Assembly: GCA_963575745.1 (NCBI GenBank)
Contig: CAUYUJ010021058.1
Location: 27,380-91,379 of the forward strand
Reading direction: 5' to 3'
Source: Prorocentrum cordatum
Lineage: Eukaryota > Sar > Dinophyceae > Prorocentrales > Prorocentraceae
Length of the DNA stretch: 64,000 bases
Under the pieces are notes generated by a model. It was not told the DNA's origin. It was given only the letters and a program-made list of their open reading frames with translations, and did not search any database. Made by a program: the position numbers and the translations under genes. Shown here in pieces: positions 19,321 through 29,898 of this stretch (positions within the stretch are counted from its first letter, which is position 1; every line of letters begins with the position of its first letter).

Positions 19321-19460
19321 GTTGTAGCCAGCTGGGTACCAAGGGCCGTGCAGGGGGTCGGCGACACACACGTATCCAGGCCCTGGAGTTCTCGGAACGC
19401 AGGCGTTGTAGTTGGTTGTTGTTGGTCTGGCGCATGTCGGAGTTCTCGAAAAAACAGGCT

Positions 19461-19462
<2 letters not shown>

Positions 19463-19518
<56 letters not shown>

Positions 19519-19791
19519 CTGGCGCCTGTCCGACCCTAGCCACCTCCTCTGGTGTATCGCTGCCTCTGCCGCTGGTCTCCCCTTGCTGTCTGTTGCTGTT
19601 CAGCAGATCTGCCAACTCCCTGCGGGGAGCGCGTCATGGCGTTGCTGAGGCGCAGTGCCATCAGATAGGGTGATATCATACAGCTTCGCTGTGTTCACGC
19701 CCTGAGTTCGGGCGCATGTCCGCCTGGTCAGCTTTGCTGGCCGTAGCGTTGGTGGGGCTGGGTTGCGGCATTGCTTAGCTAGGCGTGGCAT
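19463..19791 (-). mobile_element. Poly(A)-tailed retrocopy fragment
   Basis: A run of 54 T (19463-19516) on the + strand is a poly(A) tail on the minus strand. Reading the minus strand towards it, an open frame ends with NTAKLYDITLSDGTAP then LPAGSWQIC and a stop at 19600, leaving a 3' untranslated part of about 85 bases before the tail. The encoded protein is not recognised. Alternatively it is a SINE or LINE tail. The 5' boundary is not defined. Confidence 0.5.
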
Positions 19792-19984
19792 GCACAGATG
19801 CGCCGCTGTGTTAGCTTGCAGCGTAGCTTAGCTTATAGCGACTTGCAGTCTAGCCATCATTGGTTGGCTGGCCGAAGCGCCGCGCGACGTCGAAAGGATA
19901 TCGCGCGGGGATGGGGGGGGGGGCGCACGGAACACGTCCGTCTCCGCCTGCCTGGCTCGCCTCGGTCAGTCCAATGGCTTGAGT
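19792..19984. other. Intergenic, no gene seen
   Basis: Contains AGCTTAGCTTATAG-type short repeats and a G-run at 19912-19923. Nothing coding was recognised. Confidence 0.4.
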
Positions 19985-20675
19985 AGCTCATATTGCCGCC
20001 GATGGTAGAGGCCCCAGGAGGGCCCCAAGAGGGGCCCAAGAGGGACGCAAGACACCGCCAGTAAGTCTCATCGAACGGCGCGTTTGGATGAGACCTCCCA
20101 GTGGTCTTTGGGGCGAGTATTGGGGCCCTCTTGGGGCCCTCTTGGGGCCCTCTTGAGGCCCGCTTGGGCCCCTGGTTGGCCCATAAGATGGCTCCAAGAG
20201 GGCCCTAAGAGGGCCCCAAGAGGGGCACAAGAGGGCCCCAAGAGGGCCCCACTATGGCCCCACGGGTGCACCATAGGGTTGTCACGCAGGGCACCGTCTT
20301 GTGACAGCCTCTTGTGGCATTTAGAAGACACCAACAGGACACCAGGAGGGGCCCAAGAGGGCCAGAATAGGGCCTCAAGACGCCCAAGAGGGATCCAAGA
20401 GGGCCCCACTGAGGTTGCCACGCAGGGCCCCTTCCTGTGACAACCCCTCGCTGTCTTTAGGAGACCCCAGAAGGACACCAGGAGGGCACCAAGGGGGCCC
20501 TAAGAGGGCCCCAAGATGGCACCAAGAGGGCCCCAAGAGGACCCAAGAGGGCTCCAAGAGGGCCCCGCCTGGGGTTGTCATGCAGGGCCCATCCCTGTGA
20601 CAACCCTTCGCGGTCTTCAGAAGACCCCAAAAGGACCCCAGGAGGGGCCCAAGAAGGCCCTAAGAGGGCCTCTTC
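19985..20675. repeat. Hairpin-bearing tandem array 1 (about 135-160-bp unit)
   Basis: The complement orientation of the GGGCCCTCTTGG minisatellite carries a periodic insert with GGTTGTCAC...GTGACAACC. Inserts start at 20278, 20413 and 20573. The insert has a 9-bp stem with a loop of about 15 bases (GCAGGGCCCCTTCCT), followed by CTTTAGAAGACCCC. Near the start, CTCATC...GATGAG forms another hairpin (about 20067-20092). Collinear with 28900-29770. Confidence 0.8.
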
Positions 20676-20676
20676 G

Positions 20677-20714
20677 TCATAGCGTTGGCTCAAGCGCCGT
20701 AGTTTTGGCTCAGG
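20677..20714 (+). other. Two tandem spliced-leader-like remnants
   Basis: TCATAGCGTTGGCTCAAG (20677-20694) is followed by CCGTAGTTTTGGCTCAGG (20697-20714). The second equals the leader core lacking CCAT and with one change. Tandem leader relics are what repeated retroposition of trans-spliced mRNA would leave. No coding region follows within 100 bases. Confidence 0.5.
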
Positions 20715-20755
20715 GCCCCAGGTAAGAAGGTATGGGGGAGGGGTTTGATTAAGAA

Positions 20756-21126
20756 GCTGGAAGGGGCAACCCTCTAGACATCTAGACCACCCACGCCCAG
20801 AGGGCTGGTGGGATTTAGTGCGATGCTCGTCCCTTCTGGCCCTTCCGCTCCGCCCATGAGGTTCTGCTTGAATGGGGTCGAGGCTGGGCGAGAATATTCA
20901 CCCCTCCACCTCCCCCCATCCACCTCCACGGTCCCCCCCCCCCTCGTGCGCCAATTCTCCTTTTCATCCCCCACTCGCCACCATAGTTAGCAGCATCGTC
21001 ATCGTCAGCATCACCCATGTTATTGGCCCATCAAGGGCCCAAGAGGGCCTCCCATACTTCCCTGATCACCTCGACGCGCCTGGGCGTCGTTCCTCGATGA
21101 GCTGGTGGGGATACGCGAAGCGTCAA
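20756..21126 (-). mobile_element. Dispersed repeat DR, copy D (short, inverted)
   Basis: Both DR terminal sequences occur in an unusual arrangement. The CCACGCCCAGAGGGCTGG right-end motif ends near 20815. The left-end motif lies at 21091-21126 in the opposite orientation (GCTGGTGGGGATACGCGAAG, then CGTCAA). The left end continues through GACGCCCAGGCGCGTCGAGG as in the partial copy at 28825. Probably two overlapping partial copies. Confidence 0.45.
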
Positions 21127-21136
21127 TACTATAATG

Positions 21137-21465
21137 GCCCCAAGCACCGAATGGGGGCTGGAACTGATGTTCGCCTTAGTGCAGAAACCAGTTTCAGCTA
21201 GTCGTTGCGGCTTCGGAGCAGCTGAGCTGAAGTGTTCGCCGACGATGGCGCTACCAGAACTTCGAGCGCGGCCCTGGGGGGCGCTGAAAGAACACCCACA
21301 TGACACGACGCCTCCAACATACCCCCAAGCACAGAATGGTGGTTGGAACGGGTTTTCGCCTCAATGCGAACATCCATTCCAGCTTGTCGCTGCGGCTCCA
21401 GAACAACTGAGCTGAACTGTGCATCGAAAATACCGCCAACCAAACTTCAAGCGCGCCCTGTGATG
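21137..21465. repeat. Diverged tandem duplication, about 185 bp
   Basis: AAGCACCGAATGGGGGCTGG... near 21142 is repeated as AAGCACAGAATGGTGGTTGG... near 21326. Both copies continue through TTCGCCT, CAGCTAGTCG/CAGCTTGTCG, GAGCTGAA and CTTC[G/A]AGCGCG. No coding frame is conserved between them. Confidence 0.7.
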
Positions 21466-21841
21466 ATGGCGCAAACGCGCCCGTCGTGCCGACAGCCATG
21501 CCTCAACAACAAAACAATGTATTTGAGCGCGTCTGCGTTTCCCACCGTGTTGCCACGCGCAGTCGCGCCTTCAGGCGTGCGCCACGAACTCGCGCAACGA
21601 TCATATATGATAGTATGTGCATTGGCCTTTGTGCTGCCCTGGTCCAGCTTTCCTGCCCATGCAGCAGGCTAACCGCATTGCAAAGTGCATCTTGCGTGCG
21701 GTGCGCACGCGGTGTGCGCGGCGCGCGCGCATCATTGTGGCGCCGCGTTGAACGTTGGCATCGGTCGCGCGGCCAGCGCGGCGTGGCCCTTCATATTTTA
21801 TCATTGCCAGCAGTGCGCCTCGGGGTCGTGGTGGTGTGCGC
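21466..21841. other. Intergenic, no gene seen
   Basis: Unique sequence, CpG-rich from 21700. No recognised coding region. Confidence 0.4.
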
Positions 21842-21856
21842 GGTGTGTGTTTGTAT

Positions 21857-21887
<31 letters not shown>

Positions 21888-22314
21888 CGTGTGTGTGCGC
21901 GTGTGTGTGTGTGTGTGCGTGTGCGAGTGTGTGCGTGCGTTTGCGCGTGTGCGCGCGTGCGCGGCGGTGGCGGTGGCGAGGGAGGGCGGGGGGGCGAAGG
22001 GAGGGCGGCGGAGGTGGAGGGGGAGGGCCGATGTGACAGCGCGCGTTTCCTTTTGCGCAGCGCCCGCGCGAAGGCACAGCACAGGTGCGCAACGTGTCCC
22101 CCCATCGTGGTAGCGATGTCAATCGCGCGCCTGTCCAGAGGACGTTGAGGCAGCGCCTCGTGGAATCGCGTCCGTTCCCCTCGCGCGCCTGCAAGCGCGG
22201 CCCAAACTGGTTCGGCGTCGCCCGCGCCCCCACACCCCACCCCTCCAATCACCCCGCCCCCACAACCGCCGCCACCGCCGCGCGCGCACGCGCGCACGCA
22301 CGCACACACACACA

Positions 22315-22347
<33 letters not shown>

Positions 22348-22472
22348 GCGAGCACGCACGCACGCCCGCGCACACACACACACATACACACCCACACACC
22401 CACACCCACACCCACACCCACACCCACACCCACACCCACACCCACACCCACACCCACACCCACACCCACGCA

Positions 22473-22558
<86 letters not shown>

Positions 22559-22680
22559 TCTCCCCCCCCTCCCCTCCACTCACACACGCACACACACACA
22601 CACACACACGCACGCGCACACGCACACGCACGCGCACACGCGCGCGCGCCACGCGCCACGCGCGCACGCGCGCACGGGCT
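21842..22680. repeat. Large inverted repeat of GT and CA microsatellites
   Basis: (GT)n at 21844-21962 and (CA)n from 22297 flank a GC-rich centre. Their inner edges match as inverted sequences: GTGCGCGGCGGTGGCGGTGG near 21958 against CCGCCGCCACCGCCGCGCGC near 22267. The right side extends further with CACCCA hexamers (22388-22470), CA (22490-22556) and CACGCG variants. Open frames across it (His/Thr or Val/Cys) are artefacts. Confidence 0.8.
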
Positions 22681-22702
22681 TCAAGATTGCCCAAGAGGCG
22701 TC

Positions 22703-22724
22703 TCCGCAGCCATTTTGACTCAAG
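22703..22724 (+). other. Relict dinoflagellate spliced leader
   Basis: TCCGCAGCCATTTTGACTCA then AG. It differs from the canonical 22-nt leader (known as DCCGUAGCCAUUUUGGCUCAAG-type RNA) at only two positions, T to C and G to A. In the genome such a sequence marks DNA made from a trans-spliced mRNA. It is directly followed by a 41-base leader region and an ATG. A possible truncated second leader (GGGCTTCAAG) lies 20 bases upstream. Confidence 0.85.
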
Positions 22725-22765
22725 GCGGGCCGCCCCCAGCCCCCAGCCGCGCCCGCTGCGCCGCA

Positions 22766-23041
22766 ATGGATCATTGCGCCGACGCCTCATCCTCCTCCTC
22801 CGCCCAGTGGCCCGACTGGCCCGACGAGGGCCTCGGTGCGAAGAAGCGGCTGTGCGGAGAAGTCGCGGAACTGAGTTGGTAAGTGCATGAACCCGAGGAG
22901 AAGCTTGAGAGGACTGAGGAGAAGCTTGGGAGGACAGCAGGTCGTGGACGGGAGCTTCCCAAGGAGGCCGAAAAGGCCGCGGCGTTGCAACGCACATTGG
23001 CCGAACAAGCCAATATTGGGACGTACGTGGGCACGCCGTGA
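22766..23041 (+). pseudogene. Spliced-leader-tagged retropseudogene
   Basis: ATG 22766 starts MDHCADASSSSSAQWP and DWPDEGLGAKKRLCGEVAEL. After SW an in-frame TAA (22880-22882) interrupts. The same frame continues open as VHEPEEKLERTEEKLGRTAG and EAEKAAALQRTLAEQANI to TGA 23039-23041. The second part is a charged, probably coiled-coil helix. CAA (Gln) to TAA explains the interruption and would give ELSWQVHE, though GGTAAGTG also resembles a splice donor. The retropseudogene reading is preferred because of the leader at 22703. Protein family not recognised. Confidence 0.6.
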
Positions 23042-23883
23042 GGCGTTTCGGCCGCGCGGGCAACTGTTGGGGCTGGGGTCGTCGCGGCTGGCGGTTGGGG
23101 TATCGGAACATAAAAAGGGATTGCCCAATTTGCGGGTGCTCGGGTGGGTGGTGTGTATGTGGGTTTGCGTGGTGGTGGCGGGGGGGGGGGGCGGGGTGGC
23201 GGGGTTGTGGTGTTGATGGTGGCAGTGGTGTTGGTAGCGGTGGTGTGCATGTGTGTGTGTGTTTGCGTGTGCGCGCTTGTGTGTGTGTGGTGGTGGTGTG
23301 CGTGCGTGTGTGTGTGTGTGCGTCTGTGTGGGTGTGTGTGCGATGGTTGTGGTGGAAGTGGTGGCGATGGGGGTGGTGGTTGTGTGCGCGTGTGTGTGTG
23401 TGTGCGTGTGTGTATGTGCAAGTGTGCGTGCGTGTGTGTGTGCGTGTGTGTGTGTGTGTGCGTGTGTGTGTGTGTGCGTGCGTGCGCGTGTGTGTGTGTG
23501 TGCGCGCACGCGTGTGCGTGGTGTTTGTGTGTGTGTGAGCTCATTTCGGTGAGTCGTATTGGTGGTGTGGTGTTGGCGATGGGTGGTGTTGGTGATGTTG
23601 GCTGCGTTAGCGACGGGGTGGGGGGGGGGGCAGAGCTTGCGTTGCTGACGGGGGTTGGGGACGGGTCATCGGGGGCATCGGCGTTGGCGGTGGCCGCTGT
23701 TCTCCTGGTCAGACGAAGCGCTGGGTCAGCGTATGCCGAGATGCGCACTCGGCGGCGCGCTCCCCGTCGATGGTTCAAAGCGCGCCGCAGCCCAACGCCG
23801 CCTGCCGCCCCATCGCCACGCGACCGCGGAATTGTCGTGGGTCCACCAGCGGCATCGCAACCCGATCAAGAACCCATCGGAAG
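23042..23883. repeat. GT microsatellite block with flanks
   Basis: From about 23140 to 23560 the sequence is (GT)n with GGTGGT and GTGCGTGC interruptions, in the orientation opposite to the CA block at 22297-22680. 23561-23883 is GTTGGTG-rich then unique. No gene was recognised. Confidence 0.7.
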
Positions 23884-24300
23884 GCCATCAAAAGGTCATC
23901 AAAAGGTCATCAAAAAGCCATCACAATGCCATCACGTTTTTTCGCCCACCACCAAGGGCCATCAAAACGTCATCAAAAGGTCATCAAAAGTGCATCGGAG
24001 GCAGCCGCCTGCCTGGTACAAGGGAGGCGATTGCCTAGGGATGGGCCGACGGAGAGTTCATTTTGTTGCGCGGGCGCAGCTGATTTTATATTAAGTTCGC
24101 GGCAAACAACTGCTCACCGCCGTCTGGCCATCAGAGCGTCACCAAAAGCGATCAAAAGGTCATCAAAAGGTCATCAAAATGCCATCAAAATGTCATCACG
24201 TTTTTTTCACCCACCGCTAACAGCCATCAAAAGGCCATCAAAACCCCATCAAAACCCCATCACAACCCCATCAAAACCCCATCCAAATGTCATCACGTAC
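23884..24300. repeat. 10-11-bp minisatellite (CATCAAAAGGT), two blocks
   Basis: Blocks at 23884-23999 and about 24128-24296 share both the short unit and an embedded segment, GCCATCACGTTTTTT then C[G/A]CCCACC. The whole 110-base block therefore seems to have been copied once. Unique sequence (24000-24127) separates them. Confidence 0.8.
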
Positions 24301-25289
24301 CTAGTCGGGCAGTCTAGTGTCCATCAATATGGTACCTTTTTTTGCGATGCCCCCGCGTGAATTGATGCCCTGCGCCATCCGATTTTCGCTATCTACCCCC
24401 CCCCCCTTTCCTTCCCGACCTCGGATTTTCGCAATCCCCCCCCCCCTCCCCCTCCCGCGCCGCCCGACCCCCCCCCCCTCCCCCCTCCCATCCTTGATCC
24501 TAGCTGTCGCAGCCCTTACCCTAGCGCAGAGCGCCGCCACACAGAGATTGCCAAATAGCAGCGCCGAGCGGGCGGGCTCGATGCAACCCGCAATGCGAAA
24601 TGATGTCGGCATCCCCGAATCGACGAGCGCAGCATCCAGTGCGCGTCAGCTGAGCCACATCGCCACGCGGACGTCGCCGCGCTGGGCTCGTGGCTTGTTG
24701 CGGCTCTTGGATGCGATCCCTTTCCGCCCCCTCGCCTCCCCCTCCCCCGCCGCCGCCCTCCCCCCCCCTCCCCTCCCATTCCCCCTTCGACCCCCCCCCC
24801 CCACCCACCCCCTCTCGCCCATCGCCGTGGCCCCCGCATTGTCGATCCACCCCCTTTCCCATTGAATCAGCACCCGCCCCTCACACCCGCATCGCCGCCT
24901 CCCCCCGACCCCCTCACCCCGACCCTCTCCCCTACCACCACCGCCAACGTCGCCCCGCCCTCCACCAACCCCACCTCCCCCTTCCACCCCCCCCTCCCCC
25001 TCCCTTATCTCGCCCCACCCCCTCCCCCCCGCCCCACCCCGCTCACCACCTCCCCGCCGCCGTTCTCCTTCTCAACCGCCAGCCGCCCCCTCTTCCATCG
25101 CGCCCTTCTCATGCTGCCCCCGTCTCTGGAATCATTTCGCGGGAGCGCGCGTCGCGTCCGTTCCCCTGGCGCGCCTGCCAGCGTGGCCAGAGGGGTTCGG
25201 CGTCGCCCGCGGACTCGAACCCCCCCCCGTTCCCCCTCACCCCCTTTCCCATCCCCCTCCCACCACCACCGCCACGCACGCGCACCCGC
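24301..25289. other. C-rich intergenic, no gene seen
   Basis: Long C-runs and CCCT/CCGC-rich sequence. A unique stretch (24520-24730) with ordinary composition shows no recognised protein. A segment near 25130-25215 (GAGCGCGCGTCGCGTCCGTT) resembles 22160-22215, so part of it is duplicated. Confidence 0.45.
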
Positions 25290-26590
<1,301 letters not shown>

Positions 26591-26947
26591 TGCGGGGCCC
26601 CATGGTGGACTCAATAAGGGACCCTGTGGTGGGCCCACAAAAAGGCCCAGTGGGGCGCTACAGGATGAAGGCACCACGAATGCCCCATGGGAAAGCATAG
26701 CATGGTTTTGAACGTGATCTGCCCTCTATCCCCGACCGCTCGTCAACGCGAACTGGTATTGCGTGGCCCGAGATCGCAGGGCAGCAGGGCCTCAGGGCCC
26801 CAAGGCATCGCTGGACCTCGGCCAGCACGACATCGCGGGGGAGGGGGTCCCTGGGTCCGTGGGTCCCGCGTTTGTTGGAGGGGGTCCCTGGGTCACGCGT
26901 TAGCGCGGAACTGGCCGTTCGTTTACCCTCCCCCCCCATTGCACCTC
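26591..26947. other. Intergenic, no gene seen
   Basis: GGGCCC-rich sequence to about 26650, then unique. GAGGGGGTCCCTGGGTC is repeated at about 26839 and 26877. Confidence 0.45.
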
Positions 26948-26968
26948 CCGTAGCCAGTTGTGCTCACA
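26948..26968 (+). other. Degenerate spliced-leader-like sequence
   Basis: CCGTAGCCAGTTGTGCTCAC shares the leader's CCGTAGCCA and GCTCA blocks (16 of 21 ungapped positions). It lies 80 bases before ATG 27028. Confidence 0.5.
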
Positions 26969-27027
26969 CGGTTCGGTTCCAGGTGAGTTCGATTTCAGAC
27001 ATCTGCGCGCGAGGTCTCATTCCAGCG

Positions 27028-27564
27028 ATGTCGGTCCACAGCGTTCATTCAGACGACGGCAGCTGCTCCGAGGGGAGCCCAATGACGGGCAATTCAGGTG
27101 TCGGCCCCAAGCGTCGCCGCTCGCTCTCAGAGCGTCGGACGGCACCTCCGCAGGAATCGTGGAGAGCAGCGTATGATGACCCGAATGACAAGCAGGAGCA
27201 TGCGGATACGGGGCCGACAGCCAGCTCGGGGGCTCCAGAGCCGCAGGAAGCAGCTGAGGCAGAGGGCTCAGCGAGCGAAGCGGCGTTTGCGGAGCTCCCG
27301 ATGCGCGCGGCGCCATCATCGGCGTCTGGTTTACCTGCCCTGCCACGGATCGGTTGGTCGGATTTCACGGAGGAGAGGTACATGAAGAGCATCGTGCACC
27401 AGTACGACGACTTCAGCAGCATGCCTCCGCATGTCCTGAGCGTCTTCCAGCGCCTCCGCCCGTGCGAGTTCGTGTCCGACGGCCAACGCACTGTCTACGT
27501 CAAGAGGGCGAGGTACACTGTGCGGTACACGGTGGAGGGGGATGTTCGCCACAGCTCTGAGTAG
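27028..27564 (+). CDS. Unrecognised 178-residue protein
   Basis: ATG 27028 (MSVHSVHSDDGSCSEGSP) is chosen because it follows the leader-like sequence. The open frame extends upstream but is repeat-like there. Residues 1-100 are disordered and Ser/Pro/Glu-rich, with a basic GPKRRRSLSERR patch (about 24-35). Residues 105-170 look folded: LPRIGWSDFTEERYMKSI, HQYDDFSSMPPHVLSVFQRL and a beta-rich RTVYVKRARYTVRYTVEG end. No stop or frameshift interrupts it, so it could be a functional gene or a recent retrocopy. A segment between the leader-like site and ATG has GTGAG (26992) and TTCCAG (27021-27026), which could be a short 5' intron. Family unknown. Confidence 0.5.
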   Translation: MSVHSVHSDDGSCSEGSPMTGNSGVGPKRRRSLSERRTAPPQESWRAAYDDPNDKQEHADTGPTASSGAPEPQEAAEAEGSASEAAFAELPMRAAPSSASGLPALPRIGWSDFTEERYMKSIVHQYDDFSSMPPHVLSVFQRLRPCEFVSDGQRTVYVKRARYTVRYTVEGDVRHSSE

Positions 27565-28145
27565 TTGGATAGTTGGATGCCTTCGTGCGTGGTGCTGCGC
27601 CAGAGTGTGCCGTAGCATGAGACAGTGGGCGTATGTTAGCGCCAGTGCCAGTGCAGACCCCTCAGAGAAATGATTAAATTGACAGTGCAATTGAGTTGAC
27701 ATAGCACGTTCTGTTTCTAAAAATGATTGGATCGACTCATTGCGCGTTGTAGTGGGCTGTGCCGAATCTGCAAGGCCACGAGCCGTAGCTAGCGAGAATA
27801 CGTGGCCAATGTGTTGCGGTCAATCTCAGAGGGTACGTTTTCTCCGAGCCCACCTGGGGCAGAAAAAGAGATACCCGCAGCAGGGCCTTCCCAGCAGGTG
27901 CCGCTGGGAGGAGGGGTCGAGAGGTCCGAGGCATCGGCCACTGGCCAGCCTGAGGTGTCAAGGCTCGAAGATGGCCCTGACTCGACGCCCGCCCGCGGTG
28001 CGGGAAGGAGAAGGACGAGGAGGGGGAGGAGGAGGAGGGCGAGGGGGAGGAGGACAAGGAGGAGGATGAGGAGGGCGTTCACTGCGCATGGCTGTTCTCG
28101 GGCTCCATGCCCAGTAAGTGTTACACGCAGTGAATAATAGAATTG
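27565..28145. other. Intergenic, no firm gene
   Basis: 3' flank of the small gene. From about 27800 to 28110 there is a frame of ordinary composition that ends in GGA-rich repeat (28005-28075). It has no recognisable family. Confidence 0.4.
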
Positions 28146-28820
28146 TTGACGCTTCGCGAATCCCCACCAGCCCATCCAGAAACGATGCCCAGAGGAATCG
28201 CCTCGATCAGGGAAGTGGGCAGCGCGCCGAGGAAGCCATTATGAGACATCTTGGGGTATCTTGAGTCATCGTGGAGGTCATGTTGGGCTCTCCAGGCGCT
28301 CATCGAGCCATCTTAATCAGTGCCCCCCCCCCAAAGAGGCCACCGTGTGGCTAACGGCGAACACCTTCGTAAACTCAATGGTTTGGCATTCTCGCCGAGG
28401 CCTCTTGGAGCATCGTGGGTGCTTCTGGGTGATCTCTTGGGGCCTCCTGGGGGTCTCTTGGGCGCCTCCTGGGGGCTTCTTGGGGGTCCCGTGGGGACAT
28501 CTTGGGGCCATCTTGGGACCTCTCGGGGCCTCCTGGGCGCTTCTTGGGGCCATCTTGGAGGAGATCGATCACGCGAGAGGGGAGCTTGGATTAGGGTCCC
28601 CCCCTCAGGAGGCCAACATGAGGACACAATCACAGTAAAACCAATGAGTGTGGCTTCCTCGCCGAGGCCGTCTAGGACGCCCTGGCACCTCGCGACCCCC
28701 CCCCCCCCGTCCAGGCCCAGGGGGGGTAGGGGGAGGGGTAACCCCCTACCCGCAGGGGAAGAATCAGGGGTGGAAGAGGGAACTCTCTAAACCACCGACG
28801 CCCAGAGGGCTGGTGGGATT
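28146..28820. mobile_element. Dispersed repeat DR, copy B
   Basis: 675 bp, collinear with copy A (18659-19320). The same start (TTGACGCTTCGCGAATCCCC), internal GGGGCCTCTTGG block, GATCGATCA site and GGGTAGGGGGAGGGGTAACC hairpin are present, as is the end ACGCCCAGAGGGCTGGTGGG. The next DR left end starts only five bases downstream (28825), so two elements sit head to tail. Confidence 0.8.
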
Positions 28821-28824
28821 ATTC

Positions 28825-29770
28825 TTGACGCTTCGCGTGTCCCCACCAGCCCATCCAGGAACGACGCCCAGGCGCGTCGAGGTGAGCAGGGAAGTGCGGG
28901 AGGCCCTCTTGGGCCCCCTGATGGGCCCATAAGATGGTTCCAAGAGGGCCCTAAGAGGGCCCCAAGAGGGGCCCAAACGGGACCCAAGAAACCGCTGGTA
29001 GGTCTCATCGAACAGCGCATCTGGATGAGACCTCCCAGTGGTCTCTGGGGCGCATGTTGGAGCCCTCTTGGGGCCCTCTGGGGGCCCTCTGGGGCCCCTG
29101 GTTGGCCCATGAGGTGGCTCCAAGAGGGCCCTAAGAGGGCCCCAAGAGGGCCCCGAGAGGGCCCCGAGAGGGCCCCAAGAGGGTGTCAAGAGGGCTCCCT
29201 GGGGTTGTCACGCAGGGCCCCTTCCTGTGACAACACCTTACGATCTTTAGAAGACCACAAGAGGACGTCAGGAGGGCCCCAAGAGGGGTCCAAGAGGGCC
29301 CCTAAGAGGGCCCATAGAGGGCCCATAGAGGGCCCAAGAGGGCTCCAAGAGGGTCACCTCGGGTTGTCACGCAGGGCTCCTTCCTGTGACAACCCCTGAT
29401 GGCGGCCTTTGAAGACCCCAAGATGACCCCAGGAGGGACCCAAAGGGGCCATGCAAGGGCCCCAAGAGGGCCCCAGAGCGCCCAAGAGGGCCCCAAGAGC
29501 CAAGAGGGCCCCCTGGGGTTGTTACGCAGGGCGCATTCCTGTGACAACCCCTTGCTGTCTTAAGAAGACCCCAAAAGGACTCCAGGAGGGCCCAAGAGAC
29601 AAGAGGTCCCCAAGAGGGCTCAAGAGGGCCCAAGAGGGCCCCGAGATGGCTTCAAGAGGGCTCCCTGGGGTTGTCACGCAGGGCCCCTTCCTGCGACAAC
29701 CCCTTGCGGTCTTTAAAAGGCCCCAAAAGCACCCCAGGAGGGCCCCAAGAGGGCTTTACTAAGAGGGTCT
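28825..29770. repeat. DR left end followed by hairpin-bearing tandem array 2
   Basis: The DR left end at 28825 runs into complement-orientation GGGCCCTCTTGG repeat. A perfect 9-bp hairpin, GGTCTCATC (29001-29009) with GATGAGACC (29024-29032), precedes the array. GGTTGTCAC...GTGACAACC inserts start at 29203, 29362, 29517 and 29669, spaced 159, 155 and 152 bases. Array 1 (19985-20675) has the same order of parts. Confidence 0.8.
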
Positions 29771-29792
29771 CCGTCGTAGTTTCTGGCTCAGG
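29771..29792 (+). other. Weak spliced-leader-like sequence
   Basis: CCGTCGTAGTTTCTGGCTCA then GG. It matches the leader only with a gap (CGTAG...TTT.TGGCTCA.G), like the remnant at 20697-20714 that also terminates a hairpin array. It lies 107 bases before ATG 29899. Confidence 0.3.
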
Positions 29793-29898
29793 CATTAGAT
29801 GACGATCTTGAGTGGACCCGCCTGAGCCAGTTGCTGTAGGCTTGGTGCTGTCACACTGTCCAGCGATCAGCGCTCCGAGCTCCGAGCGCGCCGCCAGG

